Assembly (NCBI RefSeq): GCF_026013365.1
Contig: NZ_JAPDOE010000004.1
Location: forward strand, 344,883-408,882
DNA from: Paenibacillus sp. LS1
GTDB taxonomy: Bacteria; Bacillota; Bacilli; Paenibacillales; Paenibacillaceae
Direction: 5' to 3'
Length of the DNA: 64,000 nt
The notes beneath the pieces are model-generated. The model ran no database searches. It had not been told where the DNA came from and saw only the letters and a list, made by a program, of their open reading frames with translations. Every line of letters begins with the position of its first letter. Within the stretch, counting starts at the first letter, position 1. Positions 32,610 to 40,486 of the stretch are shown piece by piece. Both the position numbers and the translations under genes were made by a program.

Positions 32610-33403
32610 GACGACTCTTAATCGGACTGACGTTTGCGGTATTTATTGTACTGCTGATCATCCCGCTCGGTCGCATTTTTATTGGCGCATTTGAAGATGG
32701 GGCAGGCGGGTTCCTGAAAGGGCTGATGCGCCCTGAGGCCTTACACGCCTTGATGATGACCGGAATGGTTGTCCTGGTGGTCACCCTGTTAAATACATTG
32801 TTTGGCATCATGATGGCCCTGTATCTGGTACGTGCCGGATGGCTGAGTGAACGGATAAGAGGGCTGCTGAACAGCATTGTAGACCTGCCTTATGCCGTAT
32901 CTCCTGTCATTGGGGGCTTGATGATTGTGTTGATGCTGGGACCTAACAGCATTATGGGTGCTTTTTTTGAAGGAATTGGATTCAATGTGGTCTATGCCTT
33001 CCCGGGTATGGTGATCGCTACGTTATTTGTCACATTTCCACTGATGGTCAGAGAGGTTATGCCTGTCCTGCAGGAACTCGGTTCGCAGCAAGAGGAGGCC
33101 GCGTCTACCCTTGGCGCCTACGGCTGGAGAACGTTCTGGAGTGTGACCTGGCCTTCGATCCGCTGGGCAGTGGTATATGGTCTAGTCTTGACGGTTGCGC
33201 GCTCGCTTGGGGAATTCGGTGCAGTGCTGGTCGTATCCGGTAATATTATGAACAAAACGCAGACAGCAACAACGCTGGTGTATCAGGATGTTGAGAATTT
33301 TAATGTAGCTGCCGCGAATGGTGTGGCATTGGTGCTGGTCACCTTCTCCGTCGGGCTGCTGCTTATGATGGAATGGGCCAAGAAGCGAAAGGAAGTGCAT
33401 TGA
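32606..33403 (+). CDS. cysW: Sulfate ABC transporter permease CysW
   Basis: A 265-residue permease with six helices, a CysW-like PLGRIFIGAFEDG near the N-terminus, VVDLPYAVSPVIGG-type motif (DLPYAVSPVIGG), and the EAA loop QEEAASTLGAYGWRTFWSVT. The ATGA start overlaps the cysT stop by four bases, so the two partners are translated together. Confidence 0.92.
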   Translation: MRRLLIGLTFAVFIVLLIIPLGRIFIGAFEDGAGGFLKGLMRPEALHALMMTGMVVLVVTLLNTLFGIMMALYLVRAGWLSERIRGLLNSIVDLPYAVSPVIGGLMIVLMLGPNSIMGAFFEGIGFNVVYAFPGMVIATLFVTFPLMVREVMPVLQELGSQQEEAASTLGAYGWRTFWSVTWPSIRWAVVYGLVLTVARSLGEFGAVLVVSGNIMNKTQTATTLVYQDVENFNVAAANGVALVLVTFSVGLLLMMEWAKKRKEVH

Positions 33404-33404
33404 T

Positions 33405-34469
33405 ATGCATGTAGAAGTCCGTGATCTGAACAAACATTTCGGTGATTTTCATGCGGTAAAAGATGTCTCATTCGATATTGCCAAAGGCCATCTGATCGGT
33501 CTGCTTGGACCCAGCGGAGGTGGGAAGACGTCCATTCTGCGGATGCTTGCGGGTCTGGAGAATCCGGGTTCCGGAGAGATTCGCTTTCACGGAAAAGTGG
33601 TGAACCATCTGCCTCCACAGGAGCGGGGCATCGGATTTGTATTCCAGAACTATGCCTTGTTCAAACATATGACGGTATTTGAGAATATTGCTTTTGGACT
33701 CAAGGTCAAGAAGACGCCAAAAGCCCAGATCCGTGATCGGGTTATGGAACTCGTTGAACTGACCGGGTTAAAAGGTTTCGAACAGCGCTATCCCCATCAG
33801 TTGTCTGGTGGGCAGCGTCAGCGTGTTGCTTTTGCCAGAGCACTCGCCCCTGAGCCGCAGCTGTTATTGCTGGATGAACCATTCGCGGCCATTGATGCGA
33901 AGATCCGACAGGAACTGCGTTCATGGCTGAGGGAGCTAATTGAGCGGGTAGGGATCACTTCGATCTTTGTAACGCATGACCAGGATGAAGCGATTGAAGT
34001 GGCGGACGAAATTATGATTATCAGTCAGGGTCGTCTGGAACAGAAAGGTACGCCTTGGGATATCTACAAAAACCCGCAGACACCTTTTGTCGCTACATTT
34101 ATCGGGGAGTCTACGGTTGTGGAGGATGCTTCACAGCTGAAAGGCTTCGAACATGCGGTCGAGGGTGAAGGTACACGAGCGCTGATCCGACCAGAGTATA
34201 TTGAGATCGGCTTGAAAAATGAGTTCACCATGTTGTCTGCAACGGAAAAAGGTACAGTCAAACATCTTCATTTCCGCGGTAGTGAATGGATGGTAGAGGT
34301 GGAAGTACAGGGTCACAAGTTAATTACGTATCGTTCTCTGGAGAAAACGACATTGGAGATCGGTCAACAGATAAGAGTTCTTGTGCACCGTGCATACTTG
34401 TTCAATGATTCCAACAGTTGGGTGGTTGAGAACCGACTGAAGGAAGATCCGATGCCGGTGATGATTTAG
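33405..34469 (+). CDS. cysA: Sulfate ABC transporter ATP-binding protein CysA
   Basis: A 354-residue CysA/PotA-type ATPase. Walker A is GPSGGGKTSILRML (residue about 36), the Q-loop FVFQNYALFKHM, the signature LSGGQRQRVAFARAL, Walker B LLLLDEPFAAID and the H-loop FVTHDQDEA. A C-terminal TOBE-like domain occupies about 240-354. One base separates it from cysW. Confidence 0.94.
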   Translation: MHVEVRDLNKHFGDFHAVKDVSFDIAKGHLIGLLGPSGGGKTSILRMLAGLENPGSGEIRFHGKVVNHLPPQERGIGFVFQNYALFKHMTVFENIAFGLKVKKTPKAQIRDRVMELVELTGLKGFEQRYPHQLSGGQRQRVAFARALAPEPQLLLLDEPFAAIDAKIRQELRSWLRELIERVGITSIFVTHDQDEAIEVADEIMIISQGRLEQKGTPWDIYKNPQTPFVATFIGESTVVEDASQLKGFEHAVEGEGTRALIRPEYIEIGLKNEFTMLSATEKGTVKHLHFRGSEWMVEVEVQGHKLITYRSLEKTTLEIGQQIRVLVHRAYLFNDSNSWVVENRLKEDPMPVMI

Positions 34470-34494
34470 ATCAAGTGGAAGAAAGGGGCTACCC

Positions 34495-35559
34495 ATGCAG
34501 ACGAGGAAGAAGAAAGTCATACTCTTATATGTTGCCCTCATACTTCTGCTCGTCTGCATGACCGCTGGATGCAGCAAGCAGGAGGAGTCAAGCGCACAGA
34601 ACGAGCCCTCTGGTAACGATTCATCCAACACGCTGGTAATCGGTGCTTATAGTGTAGCGAAAGACGCTGTAGGTGAGTTGCTACCCAAGTTCCAGGAGGA
34701 GTGGAAGGCGAAGACTGGACAGACGATTAACTTCCAGGAGTCCTATGAAGCTTCGGGAACACAGGCAAGAGCCATTGTAGGTGGATTCGAGGCTGATGTG
34801 GCCTTGCTCGCGATGGAGAGTGATATCGACAAGCTGGTCAAAGCCGACTTGGTTAGCTCCGATTGGAAACAGACCCTGAATGAGGGGATGATCACCCGTT
34901 CGATTGTGGTTCTGGGTACTAGAGCAGGCAACCCTCTGGGAATTCGTGATTTTCAGGATTTAACCAAGCCGGGAGTGAAGGTACTGTACCCCAATCCAAA
35001 GACATCCGGGGGCGCACAATGGGATATTAATGCCATCTACGGTGCCGGATTGAAACTGTCGGAGGAGCAAGAGGGTAAGAAAGACCCTGCCGCAGCCAAG
35101 GCTTTTCTCGAACAGGTACATCGCAACGTTGAATCATTGGACAAGAGTGGTCGCTCTTCGATGGCGGCATTCGAGTATGGTGTGGGTGATGTGATCGTCA
35201 CGTATGAAAATGAATTACTTGCCCGGATTGCCAAAGGTGTAGATTATGACATCGTCGTTCCGAAAAATACAATCCTGATTGAGAACCCGGCAGTCGTGGT
35301 GAATAAGTATGCTGATAAACATGGGAATCGTGAACTGGCGGAAGCCTTTGTCGCATATCTGCGTACACCAGAAGCACAGCATATTTTTGCCAAGCATGGT
35401 TTTCGTTCAGTAGATCCGGATGTATTTGCTCAGACGGAGTCCACATTTCCAACGCCTGAAGGATTATTTGATATCACCTATCTGGGTGGATGGGACGAGG
35501 TACGCAGTACGTTGTACTCCAAACGCGGGGTGTGGTATCAGGTGCTCGCGGGAATATGA
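34495..35559 (+). CDS. sbp: Sulfate ABC transporter substrate-binding lipoprotein
   Basis: 354 residues. The signal peptide ends in lipobox MTAGC (cysteine at about residue 24), giving an anchored lipoprotein. The mature part matches sulfate-binding proteins: VIGAYSVAKDAVGELLPKF, QESYEASGTQARAIVGG, VLYPNPKTSGGAQWDINAIYG and AAFEYGVGDVIVTYENE. It captures sulfate/thiosulfate for CysTWA. 25 bases after cysA. The substrate-binding gene is last in the operon, unlike many cysP-first operons. Confidence 0.93.
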   Translation: MQTRKKKVILLYVALILLLVCMTAGCSKQEESSAQNEPSGNDSSNTLVIGAYSVAKDAVGELLPKFQEEWKAKTGQTINFQESYEASGTQARAIVGGFEADVALLAMESDIDKLVKADLVSSDWKQTLNEGMITRSIVVLGTRAGNPLGIRDFQDLTKPGVKVLYPNPKTSGGAQWDINAIYGAGLKLSEEQEGKKDPAAAKAFLEQVHRNVESLDKSGRSSMAAFEYGVGDVIVTYENELLARIAKGVDYDIVVPKNTILIENPAVVVNKYADKHGNRELAEAFVAYLRTPEAQHIFAKHGFRSVDPDVFAQTESTFPTPEGLFDITYLGGWDEVRSTLYSKRGVWYQVLAGI

Positions 35560-35603
35560 GTATTGATGATGCAATTGAATAGGTAAACGTGCATGTTCAT
35601 ACT

Positions 35604-35642
35604 AAACCTTCATTTCAATGGAAGTCGAGATGGAGGTTTTTT
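35604..35642 (+). terminator. Terminator of the sulfate transporter operon
   Basis: AAACCTtCATtTC pairs with GAgATGgAGGTTT, followed by a T run. Confidence 0.75.
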
Positions 35643-35717
35643 ACTGCCAAAAGGATATAGATAGAGGTATACTAAATCATGATGGTTACATAGTATCTGC
35701 AGGAAGGTGTGAGTTGG

Positions 35718-36164
35718 ATGAGTTCAGAGATCAAATTATCCCAAAGTACAGCGATTCGACTGGAGCAGGCCCGTGGTAAGGGGATGCCTGAGGAAGAAAT
35801 TTTGAAAGCTATTCAAGCGAAGGACATTTCCGCTTTTGACGCCGTGTCTGAAGAGGAATACCGATATAACGAATTTTTCTCCTATGCGGACGAGCATGGT
35901 GAAAATTTGGAGGCGGCAGTCAAAGATGGATATCGGATTACCTTTAACACGCGTGGTGGACTGGGAATCTGGTTGGAGAAAGCCTTCAAGGTGCAACCAG
36001 AAAAAGACTTCACGGTAGGTGAAGGAATCGTTACCGGATTGCAATTGAAACCGGAGCAGGCAGAGGTGCTGGCAGAGCGACTTGCATCCAACTGGGTCAT
36101 TACAGACTCGAAGGAAGTACCTGCAGGTCGGGAACTGACATTGAAGTTGCGGGCACTGGTGTAG
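35718..36164 (+). CDS. Conserved hypothetical protein
   Basis: A 148-residue soluble, acidic protein; no characterised family recognised. It has two apparent parts: an N-terminal helical segment (LEQARGKGMPEEEILKAIQAK) and a mixed C-terminal part (YRITFNTRGGLGIWLEKAF, then LQLKPEQAEVLAERL, ending VPAGRELTLKLRALV). No signal peptide or membrane helix. ATG at 35718 is 10 bases after AGGAAGG; a GTG three codons earlier is too close to it. It has its own transcription unit after the sulfate operon terminator. Confidence 0.65.
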   Translation: MSSEIKLSQSTAIRLEQARGKGMPEEEILKAIQAKDISAFDAVSEEEYRYNEFFSYADEHGENLEAAVKDGYRITFNTRGGLGIWLEKAFKVQPEKDFTVGEGIVTGLQLKPEQAEVLAERLASNWVITDSKEVPAGRELTLKLRALV

Positions 36165-36224
36165 TTCCAGAGCTGGGTTAATGTGCTTGAATTAATCGGG
36201 TCATGGCCTGTGCAAAAGGTATGG

Positions 36225-36388
36225 CCTGCTCTTCAGGTTGGCGACCCGCTTATAAGGTTGCACAACATGTTGACGAAGCGCAAGCTCCCGATGGGGCGAA
36301 GCATGGAGATGAAGTCTGACGGTGAACGGTCAGACCACAGACTATCCCGAATTGCAGTGGAGAACTGCAACGGGGTGGTCTTTTTTTT
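36225..36388 (+). ncRNA. Candidate structured leader/attenuator RNA
   Basis: The leader before the MBL-fold gene ends in a strong terminator: AGACCAC (36332-36338) pairs with GTGGTCT (36375-36381) over an inner TTGCAGT/ACTGCAA hairpin, then T8. A second perfect hairpin, GTCTGAC (36314-36320) / GTCAGAC (36329-36335), shares bases 36332-36335 with the terminator's left arm, so the two compete. Further hairpins (CAACATGTTG near 36258) lie upstream. This is the architecture of an attenuator or riboswitch. No named class was recognised, and the 5' boundary is a guess. Confidence 0.45.
36332..36388 (+). terminator. Terminator before the MBL-fold gene
   Basis: A seven-base outer stem and a seven-base inner stem, followed by T8, about 58 bases before the TTG start. 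Confidence 0.88.
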
Positions 36389-36446
36389 GCAAAAACAAAG
36401 GTGTACGATTACAATCTACATATCATTAATTCAGGGGGAATGCGGA

Positions 36447-37235
36447 TTGAATCAGCTAACATTTCTGGGCACTGGCGATGCGATGGGCGTTCCACGTATG
36501 TATTGTGATTGCAAAGTATGTACAGAGGCTAGACTTACGGGAGAAAATAGAAGGAAGCGCTCCTCTGTTCTGATTGACGGTGGTGGCGATAGTGCTAGTG
36601 AACAGTTCATGATTGACTGCGGACCAGACTGGAGATCACAGATGGAGGAGCAGGGATTACGTATGGTGCATACGTTGCTTATTACTCATGCGCATTTTGA
36701 CCATATTGGAGGATTGCCAGAATGGGCGGATGCGTGCCGCTGGCTGGGTATAAAGGGACGTTTATATGCACCACGTGAAGTGATTGCCACCATTCAGGGA
36801 CAGTTTCCTTGGTTGAGTCGTCATATGGACTTTCTGGAAACGGATGATGATATTGAACTCGGCGGCTGGAAGGTACATTCCTGGAAAGTGTGCCATGGGC
36901 ATAACGGGTATTCGTACGCTTATCGACTGGATCGAGGTGGGTATAGCTGGGCGTACTGTTCAGATGCCATTGACCTGAAGATATCTGAGAAAGAGCCATT
37001 GCACGGACTGGATATGCTGGTGCTCGGAACGAGCTTTGTGCATGAGCTAGCAGAATTCTCGACACGTTCCGTGTACGATATGCGCGAGGCACAGGAGCTG
37101 CTGCGGGAGCTGCAACCGGGTCATACCTATTTTACACATATGTCCCATGACGTCGATGTACGGCAGAATTACAAGCTGGATCCAGGCATTACGATTGCTC
37201 TTGCTGGGATGAAGGTGCCGCTTGGAAACAAATAG
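36447..37235 (+). CDS. PhnP-like metallo-beta-lactamase-fold hydrolase
   Basis: A 262-residue MBL-fold phosphodiesterase-type protein. It begins LTFLGTGDAMGVP then CDCKVC (a PhnP-like cysteine cluster), has the zinc motif LITHAHFDHIGGL (H-x-H-x-D-H), a Cys/Ser-Asp strand YCSDAID and a C-terminal THMSHDVD. PhnP acts on 2',3'-cyclic phosphates in phosphonate breakdown; many relatives have other cyclic phosphodiester substrates. TTG at 36447 has CAGGGGGAATG upstream. The open frame further upstream crosses the leader terminator and is not coding. No phn genes are nearby. Confidence 0.82.
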   Translation: MNQLTFLGTGDAMGVPRMYCDCKVCTEARLTGENRRKRSSVLIDGGGDSASEQFMIDCGPDWRSQMEEQGLRMVHTLLITHAHFDHIGGLPEWADACRWLGIKGRLYAPREVIATIQGQFPWLSRHMDFLETDDDIELGGWKVHSWKVCHGHNGYSYAYRLDRGGYSWAYCSDAIDLKISEKEPLHGLDMLVLGTSFVHELAEFSTRSVYDMREAQELLRELQPGHTYFTHMSHDVDVRQNYKLDPGITIALAGMKVPLGNK

Positions 37236-37371
37236 CTGGAAACCAATGCGTGACTCAACTTAATGAGCGTAACAAAAATAAATGTAGAAGAGCGTATCCT
37301 TTGGAGGAGGTTCTTCGTTTACATAGTGTAAGTCAAAATCAATCAGGAACCAGCAAAGGGGGGCCCCCAAG

Positions 37372-38244
37372 ATGGCCTTTGTGAAGTCCGTGGATTGCAG
37401 AATCAACAGACCACATGATGATGGTAAACAAGATAAATTTAATATTAAATCTGGTGACAACGACAGAAAAAATCAATTGAACCTAAGCATCCATACCGTA
37501 TTACCCGATCTGATGGGTTCGTTGTATGCGTACTGTTTATCACTGACGAAATCAGTTCCAGACACGGAGGATCTGGTTCAGGAGACTTGTCTCAAAGTAT
37601 TGTCGTCGAGTGTCGCTGGAAGTTCCGGGATGAATAAAGATATAAACTGGGAAGCTTATCTGATCCGTATTGCACGCAACAGCTGGATTGATATCTTACG
37701 TCAGAGTGAGAGATTAGCATATAAACTGGATAGCTTGAAGCCGCTTCTGCACGAGATGGAGGAGGAAAGACGATTCGAGGAGTTGGAGTCTGCTGTTCAA
37801 CTTCTTGTAGATAAGCTACCACCGTGGCAGCGAGTGATCTATGTATTACGTGAATTAATGGGTTATAAGGCGGCAGAGACTGCGGAAATGCTGGATACGA
37901 CAGAAGGCGCTGTGAAAGCGGCGTTAAGTCGTGCCCGATCTACCATAGCTGAAGTGAGGCACAGGTCGGAACAATCGGACGCTGAATTGCAGTATGAAGC
38001 AGGCGCAGTGGAAAACAATCGGGAGGAACTGCGCAGCTATCTGCTGGCATTTCGTAATGGAGATACCGCTCAAATCATTGATCTGTGCCTGAATCGGACT
38101 GATGATCCGATGGCTGTGGCGGGTACAATTTTGCAGCAGACTTTGCCGTCTCCATCCATGCAGCCAATGATGTACGGGTACTCTACTTCTGGTATGAACT
38201 CGATGTCGTATGGAGGTGGGTACACGGTCAACATGGTTGCCTAA
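37372..38244 (+). CDS. ECF-type sigma factor with unusual C-terminal tail
   Basis: A 290-residue sigma-70-family protein. Region 2 occupies about residues 42-110 (LMGSLYAYCLSLTKSVPDTEDLVQETCLKVL, split by a polar insert, then EAYLIRIARNSWIDILRQ). Region 4 lies at about 143-195 (LPPWQRVIYVLRELMGYKAAETAEMLDTTEGAVKAALSRAR is its HTH). A 90-residue tail follows, ending in a Met/Tyr/Gly/Ser-rich stretch (MQPMMYGYSTSGMN). ATG at 37372 has AAAGGGG upstream, which is followed by a GGGGGCCCCC palindrome. No anti-sigma gene is adjacent; instead clpP follows after 18 bases. Confidence 0.85.
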   Translation: MAFVKSVDCRINRPHDDGKQDKFNIKSGDNDRKNQLNLSIHTVLPDLMGSLYAYCLSLTKSVPDTEDLVQETCLKVLSSSVAGSSGMNKDINWEAYLIRIARNSWIDILRQSERLAYKLDSLKPLLHEMEEERRFEELESAVQLLVDKLPPWQRVIYVLRELMGYKAAETAEMLDTTEGAVKAALSRARSTIAEVRHRSEQSDAELQYEAGAVENNREELRSYLLAFRNGDTAQIIDLCLNRTDDPMAVAGTILQQTLPSPSMQPMMYGYSTSGMNSMSYGGGYTVNMVA

Positions 38245-38262
38245 ACCGAGGAGGCGACACAC

Positions 38263-38844
38263 ATGAATGTAGTGCCCTATGTGGTGGAACAGACAGCTCG
38301 CGGAGAACGGAGCTATGATATTTACTCCCGTTTGCTCAAAGACCGGATTATTATGGTGTCCGGAGAGATTGAGGATCAGATGGCAAATGCCATTGTGGCT
38401 CAGTTATTGTTTTTGACTGCAGAAGACCCGGAGAAGGACATCCAGATGTACATCAACAGCCCTGGTGGGTCGGTGACTGCGGGGTTCTCGATCTATGATA
38501 CGATGCAATATGTGAAGCCGGATATCTCCACGATCTGTACAGGTATGGCGGCAAGCTTTGGCACGATATTGCTGGTGGGTGGAACAAAAGGCAAGCGTAT
38601 GGCGCTACCCAACAGTGAGATTATGATCCATCAGCCACATGGCGGTACGCGGGGGCAGGCGTCGGATATGCTGATTCATGCTAACCGCATCATTCAACAC
38701 CGTCAACGCCTTAACAAGCTGTTAGCCGATCATACAGGGCAGTCGATTGAGCGGATTGAGAAGGACTCGGATCGAGATTATTTCCTGACCGCTGCTGAGG
38801 CAGTCGAATATGGATTGGTGGATAAGGTCATATCTAGCTCATAA
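38263..38844 (+). CDS. clpP: ATP-dependent Clp protease proteolytic subunit (divergent paralogue)
   Basis: A 193-residue ClpP of normal length. The catalytic serine is in TGMAASFGTILL, the histidine in EIMIHQPHGGTRGQ and the aspartate in SDRDYFLTAAEA. The N-terminal MNVVPYVVEQTARGERSYDI is family-typical. Phe-Gly after the catalytic Ser (usually Met-Gly) and HGGTRG differ from the housekeeping version I recall. It forms the barrel of Clp proteases with ClpX/ClpC. ATG at 38263 follows GAGGCGAC. It shares an operon with the sigma factor, which is not the usual clpP location. Confidence 0.93.
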   Translation: MNVVPYVVEQTARGERSYDIYSRLLKDRIIMVSGEIEDQMANAIVAQLLFLTAEDPEKDIQMYINSPGGSVTAGFSIYDTMQYVKPDISTICTGMAASFGTILLVGGTKGKRMALPNSEIMIHQPHGGTRGQASDMLIHANRIIQHRQRLNKLLADHTGQSIERIEKDSDRDYFLTAAEAVEYGLVDKVISSS

Positions 38845-38848
38845 CAGT

Positions 38849-38885
38849 AGCCCGGAAGGTCAAGTGACCTTTCGGGCTTATTTTG
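38849..38885 (+). terminator. Terminator after clpP
   Basis: AGCCCGgAAGGTCA / TGACCTTtCGGGCT with a two-base loop plus flexible top, then TATTTTGG. Confidence 0.78.
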
Positions 38886-38944
38886 GATTCTAACGATATG
38901 CTTATGTCGCACACGCAGGAAGTAGGGATTATTTTAAATTCAAA

Positions 38945-40366
38945 CTACATTTCTTTCGCCAGCGTAATGAGCCTACTCATGCCTTCCCGAATCTGCTGCT
39001 CATGGGCATAAGAGAAGGACAAACGCAGCTTGCGGTTAGCTGAATCGTCCGAAGAATCGAATACGGTTCCGGGGACAAAGGCAACGGATTGCTCCATGCA
39101 TCGGTGAAGCAGTCGTCCTGTATCTACACCCTCCGGAAGCTCAACCCAAAAGTTGAGTCCACCCTCGGGGCGGGTCCACGTCCAGTCCGTTTCTAGAAGA
39201 CATTGTTCCATTACTTCCATTCGAAGCTGGATGGCGGTCCGCAGCTTGGACAGATGCTGATGCATGCGTTCTGACTGAAAATAACGGAGAAAAAGCTTCT
39301 GGTTCAGAAGGGCTGTTCCGTTATCTGTCAGTGATTTTACAGCCTGTAGTCCTGGCATGAATCGTTGACGGCATATGATGGCTGCAATTCGCAGCCCGGG
39401 TGCAACATACTTGCTGTAACTTCGAATGTACAGGGTGTGACCGGTCGTGTCGTAGGTGAAAATGGGTGCAGGAGGTTTCTCCTTAAAATAGATATCATAG
39501 GTGCTGTCGTCTTCGAGTAGAAAACAACCATACTGTTCTGCAAGTTCCGGTAATTGCTTGCGCTGTTCAACTGGAACATTAACGCCGGTCGGATTATGAA
39601 AGGTTGGTGTCGTATAGAATAAGCGTGGTTTCTCCGTTTTCATCAGATGCTCAATCTGCTCCAGATCATACCCATCCGAGTGAATATCCGTAAAGATTAG
39701 ACGAGCACCTTGCTTGCGAAAAATTTCCATTGCAGGCCCGTACGTGGGCCTATCCATCAGAACACGATCACCGGGTCTGACCAGACTCCGAGAGATTACG
39801 TCGATAGCCTGCTGGGCCCCGGAAGTAATGAGCACTTCGTCTGCAGAGAGATAAAAGCGTTCTTTTTTCGTTAAATGGCTTGCCAGCGCACTTCGCAATT
39901 CCAGATCTCCCTGAATTGTGGAATACGTGCCAAGCAAACGGGGATATTGATCGAGCAGATCACGCATCAGTTCACCCCAATATCGGTTGGGCAGCAGAGA
40001 GGGATCGATTAACGATTTGGAAAACTGGTATTCTGCTTCAAGGGACTGTACCCGTGCTAGTGAATCCCAATGTAGCCAGGCAGACACAGCCGGATCATCC
40101 GCCTGATCCGTTACAGAGAATGGCGTCGCTGGACTGACATAATAGCCAGACTTGTCCTTCACATAAACATTTCCACGTTCTTTTAACTCCTGATACGCTT
40201 TGAAAACGGTGAGACGATGTACGCCGAGTAGCTCGGACAGGCTACGTACAGATGGCAGTTTTTCATGTTCAGCCCACTCTCCCGCTTCTATACGCACAAC
40301 GAGATAATGGATGACTTGCTCATATAGTTTCAGGCTGTTATCTGTCATCATCATGGTTTTGCCCAC
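38945..40366 (-). CDS. MocR/PdxR-type GntR-aminotransferase transcriptional regulator
   Basis: A 473-residue protein with an N-terminal GntR winged helix (LYEQVIHYLVVRIEAGEW, LPSVRSLSELLGVHRLTVFKAYQ) and a C-terminal fold-type I aminotransferase domain. The PLP lysine is in YIRSYSKYVAPGLRIA (about residue 311), with ITSGAQQAID and TTPTFHNPTGVN also typical. PLP-bound MocR proteins regulate an adjacent gene. GTG at 40366 has AAGGAG ten bases upstream. It diverges from a DMT exporter across a 120-base region with a perfect 9-bp direct repeat. Confidence 0.9.
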   Translation of the reverse strand: MGKTMMMTDNSLKLYEQVIHYLVVRIEAGEWAEHEKLPSVRSLSELLGVHRLTVFKAYQELKERGNVYVKDKSGYYVSPATPFSVTDQADDPAVSAWLHWDSLARVQSLEAEYQFSKSLIDPSLLPNRYWGELMRDLLDQYPRLLGTYSTIQGDLELRSALASHLTKKERFYLSADEVLITSGAQQAIDVISRSLVRPGDRVLMDRPTYGPAMEIFRKQGARLIFTDIHSDGYDLEQIEHLMKTEKPRLFYTTPTFHNPTGVNVPVEQRKQLPELAEQYGCFLLEDDSTYDIYFKEKPPAPIFTYDTTGHTLYIRSYSKYVAPGLRIAAIICRQRFMPGLQAVKSLTDNGTALLNQKLFLRYFQSERMHQHLSKLRTAIQLRMEVMEQCLLETDWTWTRPEGGLNFWVELPEGVDTGRLLHRCMEQSVAFVPGTVFDSSDDSANRKLRLSFSYAHEQQIREGMSRLITLAKEM

Positions 40367-40415
40367 CCGGCTCACACTCCTTTTGAACTCTATTGTAACA
40401 GCAAACGGAAGATAA

Positions 40416-40443
40416 CTGTTCTGTTTTGTGCATTCTGTTCTGT
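40416..40443. promoter_or_regulatory. Direct-repeat operator for the MocR regulator (candidate)
   Basis: CTGTTCTGT occurs twice (40416-40424 and 40435-40443), 19 bp start to start, in the divergent promoter region. MocR proteins characteristically bind direct repeats between their own gene and the target gene. Confidence 0.55.
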
Positions 40444-40486
40444 AGAGAGTGCTATATGATGGAGAACAGATGAAGGAGTGATTATC

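Noticed and set aside
36225..36388. T-box leader or RNase P/SRP RNA
   Set aside because: No T-box antiterminator sequence is present; the 3' end loosely recalls RNase P RNA (GTCAGACCAC), but the conserved core of that RNA is missing and the element is too short.
36183..36446. N-terminal extension of the MBL-fold protein from GTG 36183
   Set aside because: The frame crosses a strong terminator and a hairpin-rich leader; the TTG at 36447 has a proper ribosome binding site and matches the family's start.
37220..37290. Autoregulatory ECF promoter (GGAAAC ... CGT) before the sigma-factor gene
   Set aside because: GGAAAC occurs twice, but the distance to any CGT-type -10 is 19 or more bases, outside the usual 15-17.
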